Below are positions 54,281 to 62,169 of a stretch of DNA of 63,588 nt, one piece after another (position 1 is the first letter of the stretch; every line of letters begins with the position of its first letter). Source of the stretch: Bacteroidota bacterium. GTDB taxonomy: Bacteria; Bacteroidota; Bacteroidia; Sphingobacteriales; Sphingobacteriaceae. The position numbers and the translations under genes were made by a program. Location: the NCBI GenBank assembly GCA_013286565.1, contig JABDFM010000002.1, positions 1 to 63,588 of the forward strand, given 5' to 3'. The notes under the pieces are model-generated. The model worked only from the letters and a program-made list of their open reading frames with translations. It made no database searches and had not been told where the DNA came from.

Positions 54281-54407
54281 ACTATAAAGTTAGGCATAAT
54301 ATAAGAAAAACAAGCATAAATCCAAATTATCTTGGAAATAAAAGCCACCAAAAGCAAAGCAGATAGTATTTAAAAGTTCTTAAAAAGGGATTCTTGCGTT
54401 TTCTCAT

Positions 54408-54989
54408 TTATTTTATTTCAAAAGATATATAGCGGCGATCATCCGTTCTTCCCGGATGATAATAAGCAATTCCTTTAAGTTCCTTTGGCAGTTTATATAC
54501 GAATATTACAGTATGGGTGGTTAATGGATTCAATTGCTCCATGCCGGTAGAAAAACCGGCTGCCATTATAGTTTCTGCGTGGTCAAAATTATAATCTCTT
54601 CCATTATAGTTAATAATTATTTGCCCTTGTCCTATCATACGGCTTTCAGTATCAGTGTTTTTATATTTCAATCCAAGCACAAGATACTTTGTATTTGGCT
54701 CGGGGTTCAAATCTGTATATTCATTGTGAGTATCAACCCACTTTAAAAGCCAAAATCTCCTGAGTGTAACATCAAACATGGGCGTTCTTAAAGTGTCCTT
54801 TATCCCAACAATAACTTGTTGAATAGTATCTTTTCGCTCTATATGGGGTTGTTGTGTATGGGGAGGGTTATTACAACCATTAAGAAATAGCATTGCAATT
54901 GCTATGATGAAAAGGAGTATAAATATTCCAATAATTATACTACATCCTTTTAGCGCCTTGTTTTGGGCGGCAATTTCCTTGTCTTGCAT
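54408..54989 (-). CDS. Membrane-anchored DUF4352-like passenger protein
   Basis: A 193-aa protein with a hydrophobic helix at about 15-37 (CSIIIGIFILLFIIAIAMLFLNGC) and an Ig-like DUF4352 (telokin-like) domain: VTLRRFWLLKWVDTHNEY, KYLVLGLKYKNTDTESRMIGQGQIIINYNGRDY, and NPLTTHTVIFVYKLPKEL. The domain is usually exposed outside the inner membrane. Why a transposon carries it is unknown; envelope defence or sensing is a guess. Confidence 0.7.
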   Translation of the reverse strand: MQDKEIAAQNKALKGCSIIIGIFILLFIIAIAMLFLNGCNNPPHTQQPHIERKDTIQQVIVGIKDTLRTPMFDVTLRRFWLLKWVDTHNEYTDLNPEPNTKYLVLGLKYKNTDTESRMIGQGQIIINYNGRDYNFDHAETIMAAGFSTGMEQLNPLTTHTVIFVYKLPKELKGIAYYHPGRTDDRRYISFEIK

Positions 54990-55009
54990 TTTTGTGGTGG
55001 GTTTAGAGT

Positions 55010-55091
55010 TAAAAAATTAATGGCGTAGCTTAAATCTTCCGCTACTCAAGGGACACCACATCCCTACCCGCAAAAAGACACAGCTACGCCA
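55010..55091 (-). ncRNA. Structured element closed by a 10-bp stem (terminator or small RNA)
   Basis: On the minus strand TGGCGTAGCT (55091-55082) pairs exactly with AGCTACGCCA (55030-55021), enclosing a GGGA...TCCC hairpin, and is followed by TTAATTTTTT. It lies between the 45-aa ORF and the DUF4352-like gene. It may end the transposase transcript or be a small RNA. Confidence 0.45.
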
Positions 55092-55169
55092 AATCAGCGT
55101 ACTACGACTTTCTATTGCGGGCTTGCTTAAATGTGGTGTTTTAGAGCAGCAATAAAATCAAGTACTATA

Positions 55170-55307
55170 TTATTCCTGCTTTTTTGCAGGAGGTTTACCT
55201 AAAAAAGAGGCTTTGATAACTTGGTCAAAGGTGGCGTTAACTGCCAATTTGCCCTCATATTTGGCCTCTCTTTTTTTAGGTGGTTTTTCTTTCTTTTCTT
55301 TCTCCAT
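55170..55307 (-). CDS. 45-aa basic protein coupled to the transposase
   Basis: The ATG at 55307 follows the transposase stop by 3 bp. The product starts MEKEKKEKPPKKREAKYEGK, continues LAVNATFDQVIKASFLG and ends KPPAKKQE. Half the residues are charged. Its tight coupling to the transposase, and the ordered ATFDQVIKAS core, suggest a real transposon protein, perhaps DNA-binding or regulatory. The role is inferred only from position. Confidence 0.65.
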   Translation of the reverse strand: MEKEKKEKPPKKREAKYEGKLAVNATFDQVIKASFLGKPPAKKQE

Positions 55308-55310
55308 AGA

Positions 55311-56234
55311 CTAAGCAATTAGATTAATGTAAGTTAAACGAATATTATTGACTTTTGAAAATGCATCTTCAAATCTTACAACATCTGTAGCTTTACGGGT
55401 ATTGTATTTATAGCCGAACTCATGGCAATAACGATGCAGGTGTTTTGGGCTAACATTATGATAGATACCTATAATACCCCTTTTCAATTGTGACCAAAAG
55501 CCCTCAATTGAATTAGTATGAATATTGCCTGGACGTACATATTCGTTTTCAGAGTGCATTACAACTTCGTGGGTGTAAGTCTTATCTAAGCCTTTATAAG
55601 CACCAAAGCCATCAGTTATCACAGTAGCACCCGGAGCAACATTTGCATAGATGAAAGGCTTAATAGCTTCACCGTTTGCCAAAGGAGTAACAATCGTTAC
55701 GATGTTTCCATCTCTCTGTAACATTGCAATCACAGGGGTTTTGTTGATTGCCCCAGTTCCTTTTTCATTTAATAATTTACGTTCCCTTGAATGTTTGTTA
55801 CGGTGCTTACCACCTATGTAAGTCTCGTCAACCTCAACGGTGCCGGTTAAATATTCAGGTTTGTTGTTAGCCAGCATCGCACGTACACGGTGCAATAAAA
55901 ACCAAGCCGTTTTTTGTGTTATCGAAAGATCACGGCTTAACTGTAATGATGAAATGCCTTTTTTATGAGCAGTTACCAAATATATGGTAGCAAACCATAA
56001 ACGCAATGGCAACTTTGTATTTTCAAATATAGTCCCCGTGGTTACAGAAAACTTTTTGCCACATTCTTTAGCGGCACAAGTAAAACCACGATTGGTTTTC
56101 CATGCCTTTGTGTTACCACAATGAGGGCAGCATGGTTTATCACCCCAGCGGCTTTCTGCTAAGTAATTGATGCAAGTTTCTTCGCTTTTGAAGAAATCTA
56201 ATACTTGAATAAGGCTTTTAAAGTTAGTTGTCAT
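55311..56234 (-). CDS. IS1595-family transposase
   Basis: DDE recombinase of 307 aa. The N-terminal zinc ribbon has C36-PHC39 and C53/C58 (FTCAAKECGKKF). The catalytic ISXO2-like core has Asp136 in VEVDETYIGGK, Asp208 in VITDGFGAYK and the Asn/Glu of HTNSIEGFWSQLKRGI (N241, E244), as in DD(E/N) IS1595 enzymes. The frame is intact, so the element may still be active. A TATATTTG -7 box lies 21 bp upstream of its ATG. Confidence 0.95.
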   Translation of the reverse strand: MTTNFKSLIQVLDFFKSEETCINYLAESRWGDKPCCPHCGNTKAWKTNRGFTCAAKECGKKFSVTTGTIFENTKLPLRLWFATIYLVTAHKKGISSLQLSRDLSITQKTAWFLLHRVRAMLANNKPEYLTGTVEVDETYIGGKHRNKHSRERKLLNEKGTGAINKTPVIAMLQRDGNIVTIVTPLANGEAIKPFIYANVAPGATVITDGFGAYKGLDKTYTHEVVMHSENEYVRPGNIHTNSIEGFWSQLKRGIIGIYHNVSPKHLHRYCHEFGYKYNTRKATDVVRFEDAFSKVNNIRLTYINLIA

Positions 56235-56254
56235 TGCTTTACCGTTTTGTTATA

Positions 56255-56262
56255 CAAATATA
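56255..56262 (-). promoter_or_regulatory. Candidate -7 box (TATATTTG) for the transposase
   Basis: On the minus strand TATATTTG matches TAnnTTTG exactly, ending 20 bp before the transposase ATG. No -33 seen. Confidence 0.45.
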
Positions 56263-56333
56263 ACATTACTCCCCGATACTACCTAATTTATTTGCATTTA
56301 TTTTCATTATTTTTATCGAAACTCTGACAAATT

Positions 56334-56819
56334 ATGGATGAAGAACTGGAATTACAATTACTTGAGCATTCTGTCAAATTGCGCGGCATTTTACTTGAGG
56401 CCACAATAGAAATAGAGCGAAAAATGGACAGATTTTTATCAAACTATTTTTGCAAGGATGAAATTACATCTAATGAATTACTTGAATTTTTATGGATGAG
56501 TGAACGCGTAACGCTGGGGAGTAAAAAAGACATTTTGTTCTATGTTTTAGATGCTCATTATAAAGATTTTTTAAAAGCGTTCCCGGAATTTAAAAGTTCG
56601 CTTGAAGATTTGGTACCGCACCGAAATATATTTGCTCATTTGGAAATAGACCGGGATTTAAGTGATTATAATGGTGTATATGAGATTAAATTCAAGAAAT
56701 TCAGTAAGGGTAAACTGGAGGTAAAAAAGTATGGGAGGTCGCAAATAGAACAAATAACGGAAGGTTTTAATAGGGTTAATTTTGCCTTTGATTTATTACT
56801 AAATAACAATGCCCCCTAA
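56334..56819 (+). CDS. HEPN-like passenger protein
   Basis: A 161-aa, mainly helical, soluble protein divergent from the transposase. Near the middle VPHRNIFAHLEID holds R97-x4-H102, the RX4-6H motif of HEPN domains, many of which are RNases in toxin-antitoxin and anti-phage systems. Helices before it (LLEATIEIERKMDRFLSNYF, LGSKKDILFYVLDAHYKDFL) fit the HEPN order. No antitoxin-like partner is obvious. The call rests on one motif and predicted helices. Confidence 0.6.
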   Translation: MDEELELQLLEHSVKLRGILLEATIEIERKMDRFLSNYFCKDEITSNELLEFLWMSERVTLGSKKDILFYVLDAHYKDFLKAFPEFKSSLEDLVPHRNIFAHLEIDRDLSDYNGVYEIKFKKFSKGKLEVKKYGRSQIEQITEGFNRVNFAFDLLLNNNAP

Positions 56820-56943
56820 GTTTTGGTACCGGGCCCGATACTTCAAACCTCAATGGGGGCGTTGCATAGATTTTTATTAAAAGTAGGGATCAAAAAGTAG
56901 TTAAAATGTCAACTTTTTTCCCCCCAACACGTATATAGTTACC

Positions 56944-57225
56944 CTCTACGGCAAGCCGTAAAGAGGGATTTTAGTTATTTATCTATTTGTTTCTTCACCA
57001 TCTTTGCGCAAGGAGGGTCGACCATCCGCTGGCTAGCGGAGAAAGTCGGGGTGAGTCAACAGGGATATATACAAATATCCGAAATCGATTTGAACAAAGT
57101 ACTGACACTGTTTTGTCAGTACACACCTCCCTATTAAATAATTTTGCCATAAAACTGAAACATTAAGCATCCAACTATTATTTATGAACTAAGGAGCGCC
57201 TTTTGTATTTTTACCGCGCAATTCC
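56944..57225. repeat. Spacer after the transposon: target duplication and palindromic repeat remains
   Basis: CTCTACGG (56944-56951) is the right target duplication. CCGTAAAGAGGG follows and, joined to the left flank CCCTCTCTACGG, restores a 12-bp-arm palindrome split by the insertion. The outer TCGGGGTGAGTCAAC (57046-57060) is inverse to GTTAGACTCACCC left of the transposon. TCCGCTGGCTAGCGGA (57025-57040) recurs at 58921-58936. Past 57060 nothing distinct is seen. Confidence 0.7.
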
Positions 57226-58905
57226 ATGGAAAATAAACCAATAGCCCGCACCCTCCGACTGTTATCGCAATTGATGGAGCTTCATGACCAAAATCCATTT
57301 AAAATAAAGTCGCTGGCTAATGCTGCATTTAAGGTAGATAAGCTGCCCTACCCCGCATCGAAAAAAAGTTTAGCTGAGTTAGAAAAGATCGATGGTATCG
57401 GGAAAAGCACTGCAACCAAAATTGTGGAGCTGCTGGAAACCGGCGAGATAACTGAACTGAAAGACCTACTGGCTGCCACCCCCGAGGGCATAGTTGAAAT
57501 GCTGGGTATCAAAGGCATCGGCCCGAAAAAGATAGCGGTGATTTGGCACGACCTCGGAATAGAAAACATTGGTGAACTTTACTATGCCTGTAACGAGAAC
57601 CGCCTGATAGAAGCCAAGGGTTTCGGCCTAAAAACACAGGAGGAGATAAAAAAGGTCATCGAATTTAAAATGGCCAGCAATGGTAAGTTTTTGTATGCCC
57701 AGGTTGAACCTGTCGCCAATGAAATATACCAGCGCATAAAAGATATTTTCCCGGATGCCCACGTAAGGTTTACCGGCGGGTACCGTCGCTGCTGCGAGAT
57801 CATTAACGAGCTTACGCTTTTGGTAGGCACAATTGTAAGTCAGGTAGGTATAGATGCGTTGAGCCAAACAGAGTTCATAGAGGATATGAAAGTTGATGGT
57901 CACAACATCACCGGCAAAACGGCCAATGGATTACACGTAAGCATTAAAGTTGTAGGGATCAAATCCTTTTACAACGAGCTATTTTTACAAACAGGCAGCG
58001 AGGATCATGTGCAGGCGGTATTGGCCAGGATAACCGATAATATTGAGGAGCCGGATAATGAGGAACTGATCTATATGAAAGCCGGCCTCGCCTGGATGCC
58101 GCCGGAACTGCGTGAGGGTGATGCTTTTATTGAAAAAGCAGCTAACAATACCTTGCCTCAACTGATCAATTATACCGATCTGAAAGGAGCGCTGCATAAT
58201 CACAGTACCTGGAGCGACGGCGTGAATTCCATAGAGGAAATGGCGCTGTATTGCCGGGATCAATTAAAGCTGGAATACCTGGGCATGTGCGACCATAGCA
58301 AAAGCGCTTTTTATGCCAAGGGATTAAGCATTGAACAGGTTTTACAGCAGCATGAGGAAATTGATCACCTGAATAAAAAGATAAAAGACTTCCACCTGTT
58401 TAAAGGAATTGAGTCAGATATTTTGAATGACGGTTCGCTGGATTACCCGGATGAGATTTTGAAGCGATTTGATTTTATTGTAGCCTCGGTGCATACCAAC
58501 CTGAAAATGGATAAGGAAAAAGCTACCATTCGCCTTATAAAAGCCATTGAAAATCCATACACCACGATACTGGGACATCCGACAGGAAGGCTGTTGCTAA
58601 GCAGAAAGGGATACGATTTCGACTATAAAAAAGTGATCGATGCCTGTGCGGCCAATAATGTGGTGATCGAGATCAATGCCAACCCCTTAAGGCTCGACCT
58701 GGACTGGCGCTGGCACCAGTATGCGCTGGATAAAAGGGTTAAACTATCCATTAATCCTGACGCGCACCGTAACGAGGGCTTTTTAGATATGCATTATGGT
58801 ATATTAGCTGCCCGTAAAGGCGGGCTGAATAAGGAAATGTGCTTAAACGCGTTTTCACTGGAAGAAATAAAGAAAGTGTTCGAACTAAAGAAATCAGGTA
58901 AATAA
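57226..58905 (+). CDS. polX: PolX-type protein: HhH, degenerate family-X polymerase and PHP nuclease
   Basis: Residues 1-150 hold helix-hairpin-helix motifs (LEKIDGIGKSTATKIVEL, LGIKGIGPKKIAVIW). The family-X nucleotidyl site should read GS-RR...GDID; here FTGGYRRCCEIINELTLLV (182-200) keeps Gly-x-Arg-Arg but has no Asp pair. The C-terminal PHP domain looks complete: LHNHSTWSDG, MCDHSKSAF, GIESDIL, ASVHTN, LGHPTGR and NPDAHR, expected to bind three metals and give 3'-5' exonuclease or phosphatase activity. The 559-aa length is normal for PolX. Polymerase activity is therefore doubtful. Confidence 0.93.
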   Translation: MENKPIARTLRLLSQLMELHDQNPFKIKSLANAAFKVDKLPYPASKKSLAELEKIDGIGKSTATKIVELLETGEITELKDLLAATPEGIVEMLGIKGIGPKKIAVIWHDLGIENIGELYYACNENRLIEAKGFGLKTQEEIKKVIEFKMASNGKFLYAQVEPVANEIYQRIKDIFPDAHVRFTGGYRRCCEIINELTLLVGTIVSQVGIDALSQTEFIEDMKVDGHNITGKTANGLHVSIKVVGIKSFYNELFLQTGSEDHVQAVLARITDNIEEPDNEELIYMKAGLAWMPPELREGDAFIEKAANNTLPQLINYTDLKGALHNHSTWSDGVNSIEEMALYCRDQLKLEYLGMCDHSKSAFYAKGLSIEQVLQQHEEIDHLNKKIKDFHLFKGIESDILNDGSLDYPDEILKRFDFIVASVHTNLKMDKEKATIRLIKAIENPYTTILGHPTGRLLLSRKGYDFDYKKVIDACAANNVVIEINANPLRLDLDWRWHQYALDKRVKLSINPDAHRNEGFLDMHYGILAARKGGLNKEMCLNAFSLEEIKKVFELKKSGK

Positions 58906-58953
58906 CAAATCCGAAATCGATCCGCTGGCTAGCGGACGAAATCCGAAATAAAA

Positions 58954-59946
58954 ATGATACTAACAGATAAAGTACGTTCCATACAACAATCACAGAAACC
59001 ACCTGCTATCCTTGTGATCGGTGACCTGATGATAGACCATTATGTTTGGGGCGATGCTACCCGGCTTTCGCCGGAGGCACCTGTTCCGATCGTTAATGTA
59101 AGGAGCGAGTCGACCACCTTAGGCGGCGCCGCAAACGTTGCGCAGAACCTTGTGGCTTTAGGCGCTAAGGTAACTTTGGGCGGTGTAATTGGCGATGATA
59201 TTTTTGGCGAACAGCTAACCGGGATATTATCCAGCGAAGGCATCTCGACCGATGCTATCCTGAAAGATAACAAACGACCCACCACCGTTAAAACTCGTGT
59301 GGTAGTTGGCAGTCATCAATTGGTGCGGGTGGACAGGGAAGTAACTGACCCTGTACATAGTGAGTTGGAAGATGAATTGGTGGATAAGTTAGATGCCTAT
59401 ATTAGCGAAGCAGATATTGTGTTGTTCTCGGACTACGGCAAAGGGTTGTTTTCGAGTGGATTAACACAGAGGCTTATCAGACTGGCCAGCAGCAAGCAAA
59501 AGAAAGTGATCATCGATCCGAAGGGATTGGATTACGGAAAATACAAGGGCGCTTTCATTATCAAACCAAACCGCAAGGAATTGGCAGAAGCCGCTAAAAC
59601 CGAAAAGATAAAAAACATTGAGGACCTGCAAAAAGCGGCTAAAACAATTTTCCAGCAAACCGGCGTTGAATACCTGATCGTTACTTTATCTGAAGAAGGT
59701 ATGGTAATTTTGGATGAGATCACCTATAAACTGCTGCCTGTGAAAGCTACAGCGGTTTTTGATGTTACAGGCGCTGGAGATACTGTTTTGGCTACGATCG
59801 CTTATTTTATAGCATCAGGATTAGCCATTGAGGAAGCTTGCGAACTGGCTAATCATGCTGCCGCGATAGTGATCAGGCGTGTGGGCAGTGCAACAACTAC
59901 GATCGATGAAATTATTGAAGATATTGAAGGGGCATTAGGGCATTGA
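58954..59946 (+). CDS. hldA: D-glycero-beta-D-manno-heptose-7-phosphate kinase
   Basis: PfkB/ribokinase-fold kinase that makes heptose 1,7-bisphosphate for LPS core. Motifs: VIGDLMIDHYVWGDATRLSPEAPVPIVNV, TLGGAANVAQNLVALGA, IDPKGLDYGKYKGAFIIKPNRKEL and the catalytic VFDVTGAGDTVLATIAYF. At 330 aa it is only the kinase half of E. coli HldE; the cytidylyl/adenylyl half is the separate gene at 60610. It begins the heptose cluster, 48 bp after polX. Confidence 0.95.
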   Translation: MILTDKVRSIQQSQKPPAILVIGDLMIDHYVWGDATRLSPEAPVPIVNVRSESTTLGGAANVAQNLVALGAKVTLGGVIGDDIFGEQLTGILSSEGISTDAILKDNKRPTTVKTRVVVGSHQLVRVDREVTDPVHSELEDELVDKLDAYISEADIVLFSDYGKGLFSSGLTQRLIRLASSKQKKVIIDPKGLDYGKYKGAFIIKPNRKELAEAAKTEKIKNIEDLQKAAKTIFQQTGVEYLIVTLSEEGMVILDEITYKLLPVKATAVFDVTGAGDTVLATIAYFIASGLAIEEACELANHAAAIVIRRVGSATTTIDEIIEDIEGALGH

Positions 59947-60002
59947 GTCATTAGCTAAATTTATAAATTCGAAATTGAAAATCCGAAATCCGAAATACTA
60001 TT

Positions 60003-60557
60003 ATGGTTATTGAAGAACTTTACGATCATCAAAATATAATCCAAAAGGTTATTGATTCGCTTACCGGGGATATTGAAACCGCTTGCGAAATGATCACTTC
60101 TACGTTAAAAAACGGCAACAAGGTTTTGGTGGCCGGTAACGGTGGCAGCGCAGCCGATGCTCAGCACATCGCTGCCGAACTGAGCGGACGTTTTGTTAAG
60201 GAGCGCAAAGCATTGCCGGGTATCGCTTTAACTACTGATACCTCGGCCATTACCTCTATCGCAAATGATTATGGGTATGAGTATGTATTCTCGCGCCAAT
60301 TGGAAGCTTTGGCACAACCGGACGACCTATTTATCGGCATTTCGACAAGCGGAAATAGCGAGGGTATATTAAATGCCTTTAAATCAGCGCAAAAATTGAA
60401 CTGCAAAACTTTAGGGTTATCGGGTAGGAATGGCGGCAAAATGAACGGGCTGTGCGATCTGAATATCATTGTGCCATCTGATATCACTGCACGCATCCAG
60501 GAAATGCATATCCTGATCGGGCATATTATGTGCAAGGCGGTTGATGATATATTTTAG
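60003..60557 (+). CDS. gmhA: Sedoheptulose-7-phosphate isomerase
   Basis: First heptose step, converting sedoheptulose 7-phosphate to D-glycero-D-manno-heptose 7-phosphate. SIS domain with VLVAGNGGSAADAQHIAAELSGRFVKERKALPGIALTTDTSAITSIANDYGYE and ISTSGNSEGILNAF, as in GmhA. The 184-aa length is standard. It lies between hldA and hldC in the same direction; a REP palindrome separates it from hldC. Confidence 0.96.
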   Translation: MVIEELYDHQNIIQKVIDSLTGDIETACEMITSTLKNGNKVLVAGNGGSAADAQHIAAELSGRFVKERKALPGIALTTDTSAITSIANDYGYEYVFSRQLEALAQPDDLFIGISTSGNSEGILNAFKSAQKLNCKTLGLSGRNGGKMNGLCDLNIIVPSDITARIQEMHILIGHIMCKAVDDIF

Positions 60558-60565
60558 TTAATAAC

Positions 60566-60598
60566 AGACTTACGAAGTTTTAAAAACTTCGTAAGTCT
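60566..60598. repeat. REP-like 33-bp palindrome, copy E
   Basis: Identical to copy D (AGACTTACGAAGTTTT, A, inverse). It sits 8 bp after gmhA and 11 bp before hldC, inside an apparent operon. Confidence 0.95.
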
Positions 60599-60609
60599 AA
60601 AACTATACT

Positions 60610-61113
60610 ATGAGAGCAAACCTCGAAAAAACGCTGCTGAATAAAATAAGCGATATGCCTAAACTTAAGGGCCTGATATCCGCCTGGCAAAGCGAGGGTA
60701 AGAAAGTGGTTTTTACCAATGGAGTTTTCGATCTGCTGCATATTGGGCACATTACCTACATGGCCAAAGCTGCGGAACTGGGTGATAAACTGGTGATCGG
60801 GCTTAATGCGGATAGTTCTGTAAAAAGGATCAAGGGTGATGACCGCCCGGTTAATGATCAGAATAGTCGCGCAGCATTGTTGGCAGCTTTGTTTTTCGTG
60901 GATGCCATTGTGGTTTTTGAGGAAGATACACCCATCAACGTAATAACTGCTTTAATGCCTGATATTTTGGTTAAGGGGGCAGATTATTCGATAGAAAACA
61001 TCGTAGGCGCCAAAGAAGTAATTGCCAATGGTGGTGAAGTGAAAACTATCGACTTTGTTGAAGGCTACTCATCCACTTCCATTATTGAAAAAATAAGAAA
61101 CCGTATCACCTGA
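60610..61113 (+). CDS. hldC: D-glycero-beta-D-manno-heptose 1-phosphate adenylyltransferase
   Basis: Adenylyl half of HldE as a separate gene (rfaE2). Nucleotidyltransferase fold with the HxGH motif in VVFTNGVFDLLHIGHITYMAKAAELGD, then SVKRIKGDDRPVNDQNSRAALLAAL and VKGADYSIENIVGA and the end GYSSTSIIEKI. 167 aa. It makes ADP-heptose for the transferase encoded next, 8 bp downstream. gmhB, needed to remove one phosphate, is not in the window. Confidence 0.96.
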   Translation: MRANLEKTLLNKISDMPKLKGLISAWQSEGKKVVFTNGVFDLLHIGHITYMAKAAELGDKLVIGLNADSSVKRIKGDDRPVNDQNSRAALLAALFFVDAIVVFEEDTPINVITALMPDILVKGADYSIENIVGAKEVIANGGEVKTIDFVEGYSSTSIIEKIRNRIT

Positions 61114-61121
61114 GCCCTGCC

Positions 61122-62102
61122 ATGAAAATACTGGTTATCCGCTTTAGCTCAATGGGCGATATTATTTATACTACACCGGTAGTGCGCTGCCTCAAAAAGC
61201 AATTGCCGGGTGCTGAAGTCCACTTTTTAACCAAACCGGCTTTCAAATATATTTACGACAATAATCCTTATGTCGACCGGCTGCTTTTGCTAAAGCCGAC
61301 CTTATCGGAAAACATCGAGGAGATCAAATCAGAAAAGTACGATTACATTATCGATCTGCACAATAACCTGCGCACTTCGTTGATCAAATTGCGGACGGGC
61401 ATCAAGTCATCAACCTACAAAAAACAACGCCTGCGCAAGTGGCTGAGCCTGAAGTTTAATTTAAAGCTGATCGCGCCGATACACCTGGTGGAGCGATATA
61501 TGAAAACCGTGAAGTTTTTAGGCGTAAAGAATGACGGAAAACCGATTGATTATTACGTCAAAACTGAGCATGATCTGAAAACATTGCTTCCGGCATCGCA
61601 CCATGATAATTATATAGCCTTTGTGATCGGGGCCACACATTTTACCAAAAGAATGCCGAACGAGAAGATCATCAGCATTTGTAAAGAGATAAAATACCCC
61701 ATTGTATTGTTAGGCGGCGAAGATGTGAAAGCTAACGCGAATGAAATCGCCAATGCTGTTGGGGTAAACATCTACAATGCCTGCGGTATCACATCGCTGG
61801 ATGAATCAGTTTACCTGGTATCAAAAGCAAAAAAAATATTAGGTTTTGATACCGGCCTAACCCATATCGCCGAAGCATTTGACAAACCCATCGCCTCTAT
61901 CTGGGGTGGCACCGTGCCTGAATTATTAGGCGTACAGCCCTATATGGTAAAGGATGCAGAAGTGATCGGGATCGAGCTCTCCTGCAGGCCATGTTCTAAA
62001 TTTGGGTTGGAGAAATGCCCGCTCGGGCATTTTAAGTGTATGAACGATATACCTGAGGATGTTGTTGTTAACTTCGCAAACGATTCACTGAAAAGCATTT
62101 AA
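61122..62102 (+). CDS. Glycosyltransferase family 9 (heptosyltransferase)
   Basis: Transfers heptose from ADP-heptose to LPS inner core. GT9 features: ILVIRFSSMGDIIYTTPVVRCLKKQLPGAEVHFLT at the N-terminus, AFVIGATHFTKRMPNEKI, VLLGG and the ADP-heptose-binding LGFDTGLTHIAEAFDKPIASIWGGTVPE, and the Cys-rich end LSCRPCSKFGLEKCPLGHFKCM. 326 aa. It follows hldC by 8 bp, confirming the pathway assignment; whether it is HepI or HepII type cannot be told. Confidence 0.93.
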   Translation: MKILVIRFSSMGDIIYTTPVVRCLKKQLPGAEVHFLTKPAFKYIYDNNPYVDRLLLLKPTLSENIEEIKSEKYDYIIDLHNNLRTSLIKLRTGIKSSTYKKQRLRKWLSLKFNLKLIAPIHLVERYMKTVKFLGVKNDGKPIDYYVKTEHDLKTLLPASHHDNYIAFVIGATHFTKRMPNEKIISICKEIKYPIVLLGGEDVKANANEIANAVGVNIYNACGITSLDESVYLVSKAKKILGFDTGLTHIAEAFDKPIASIWGGTVPELLGVQPYMVKDAEVIGIELSCRPCSKFGLEKCPLGHFKCMNDIPEDVVVNFANDSLKSI

Positions 62103-62169
62103 GGCTTTAAGGATAAATTGCAAATCTGAATTAATTGAATATTTTTGTAATTCATTAAACCTTATCAAT

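Larger units (their letters stand above)
53773..56943. mobile_element. IS1595-family transposon with passenger genes, 3171 bp
   Basis: The ends are perfect 23-bp inverted repeats (GGTAACTATATACGTGTT and on, 53773-53795; inverse at 56921-56943). They are flanked by an 8-bp direct duplication CTCTACGG (53765-53772 and 56944-56951), the duplication size known for IS1595. Inside are an IS1595-type transposase, a coupled 45-aa ORF, a DUF4352-type lipoprotein-like gene, a HEPN-like gene and one or two small unknown genes. The intact ends and duplication suggest a recent insertion. Confidence 0.93.
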
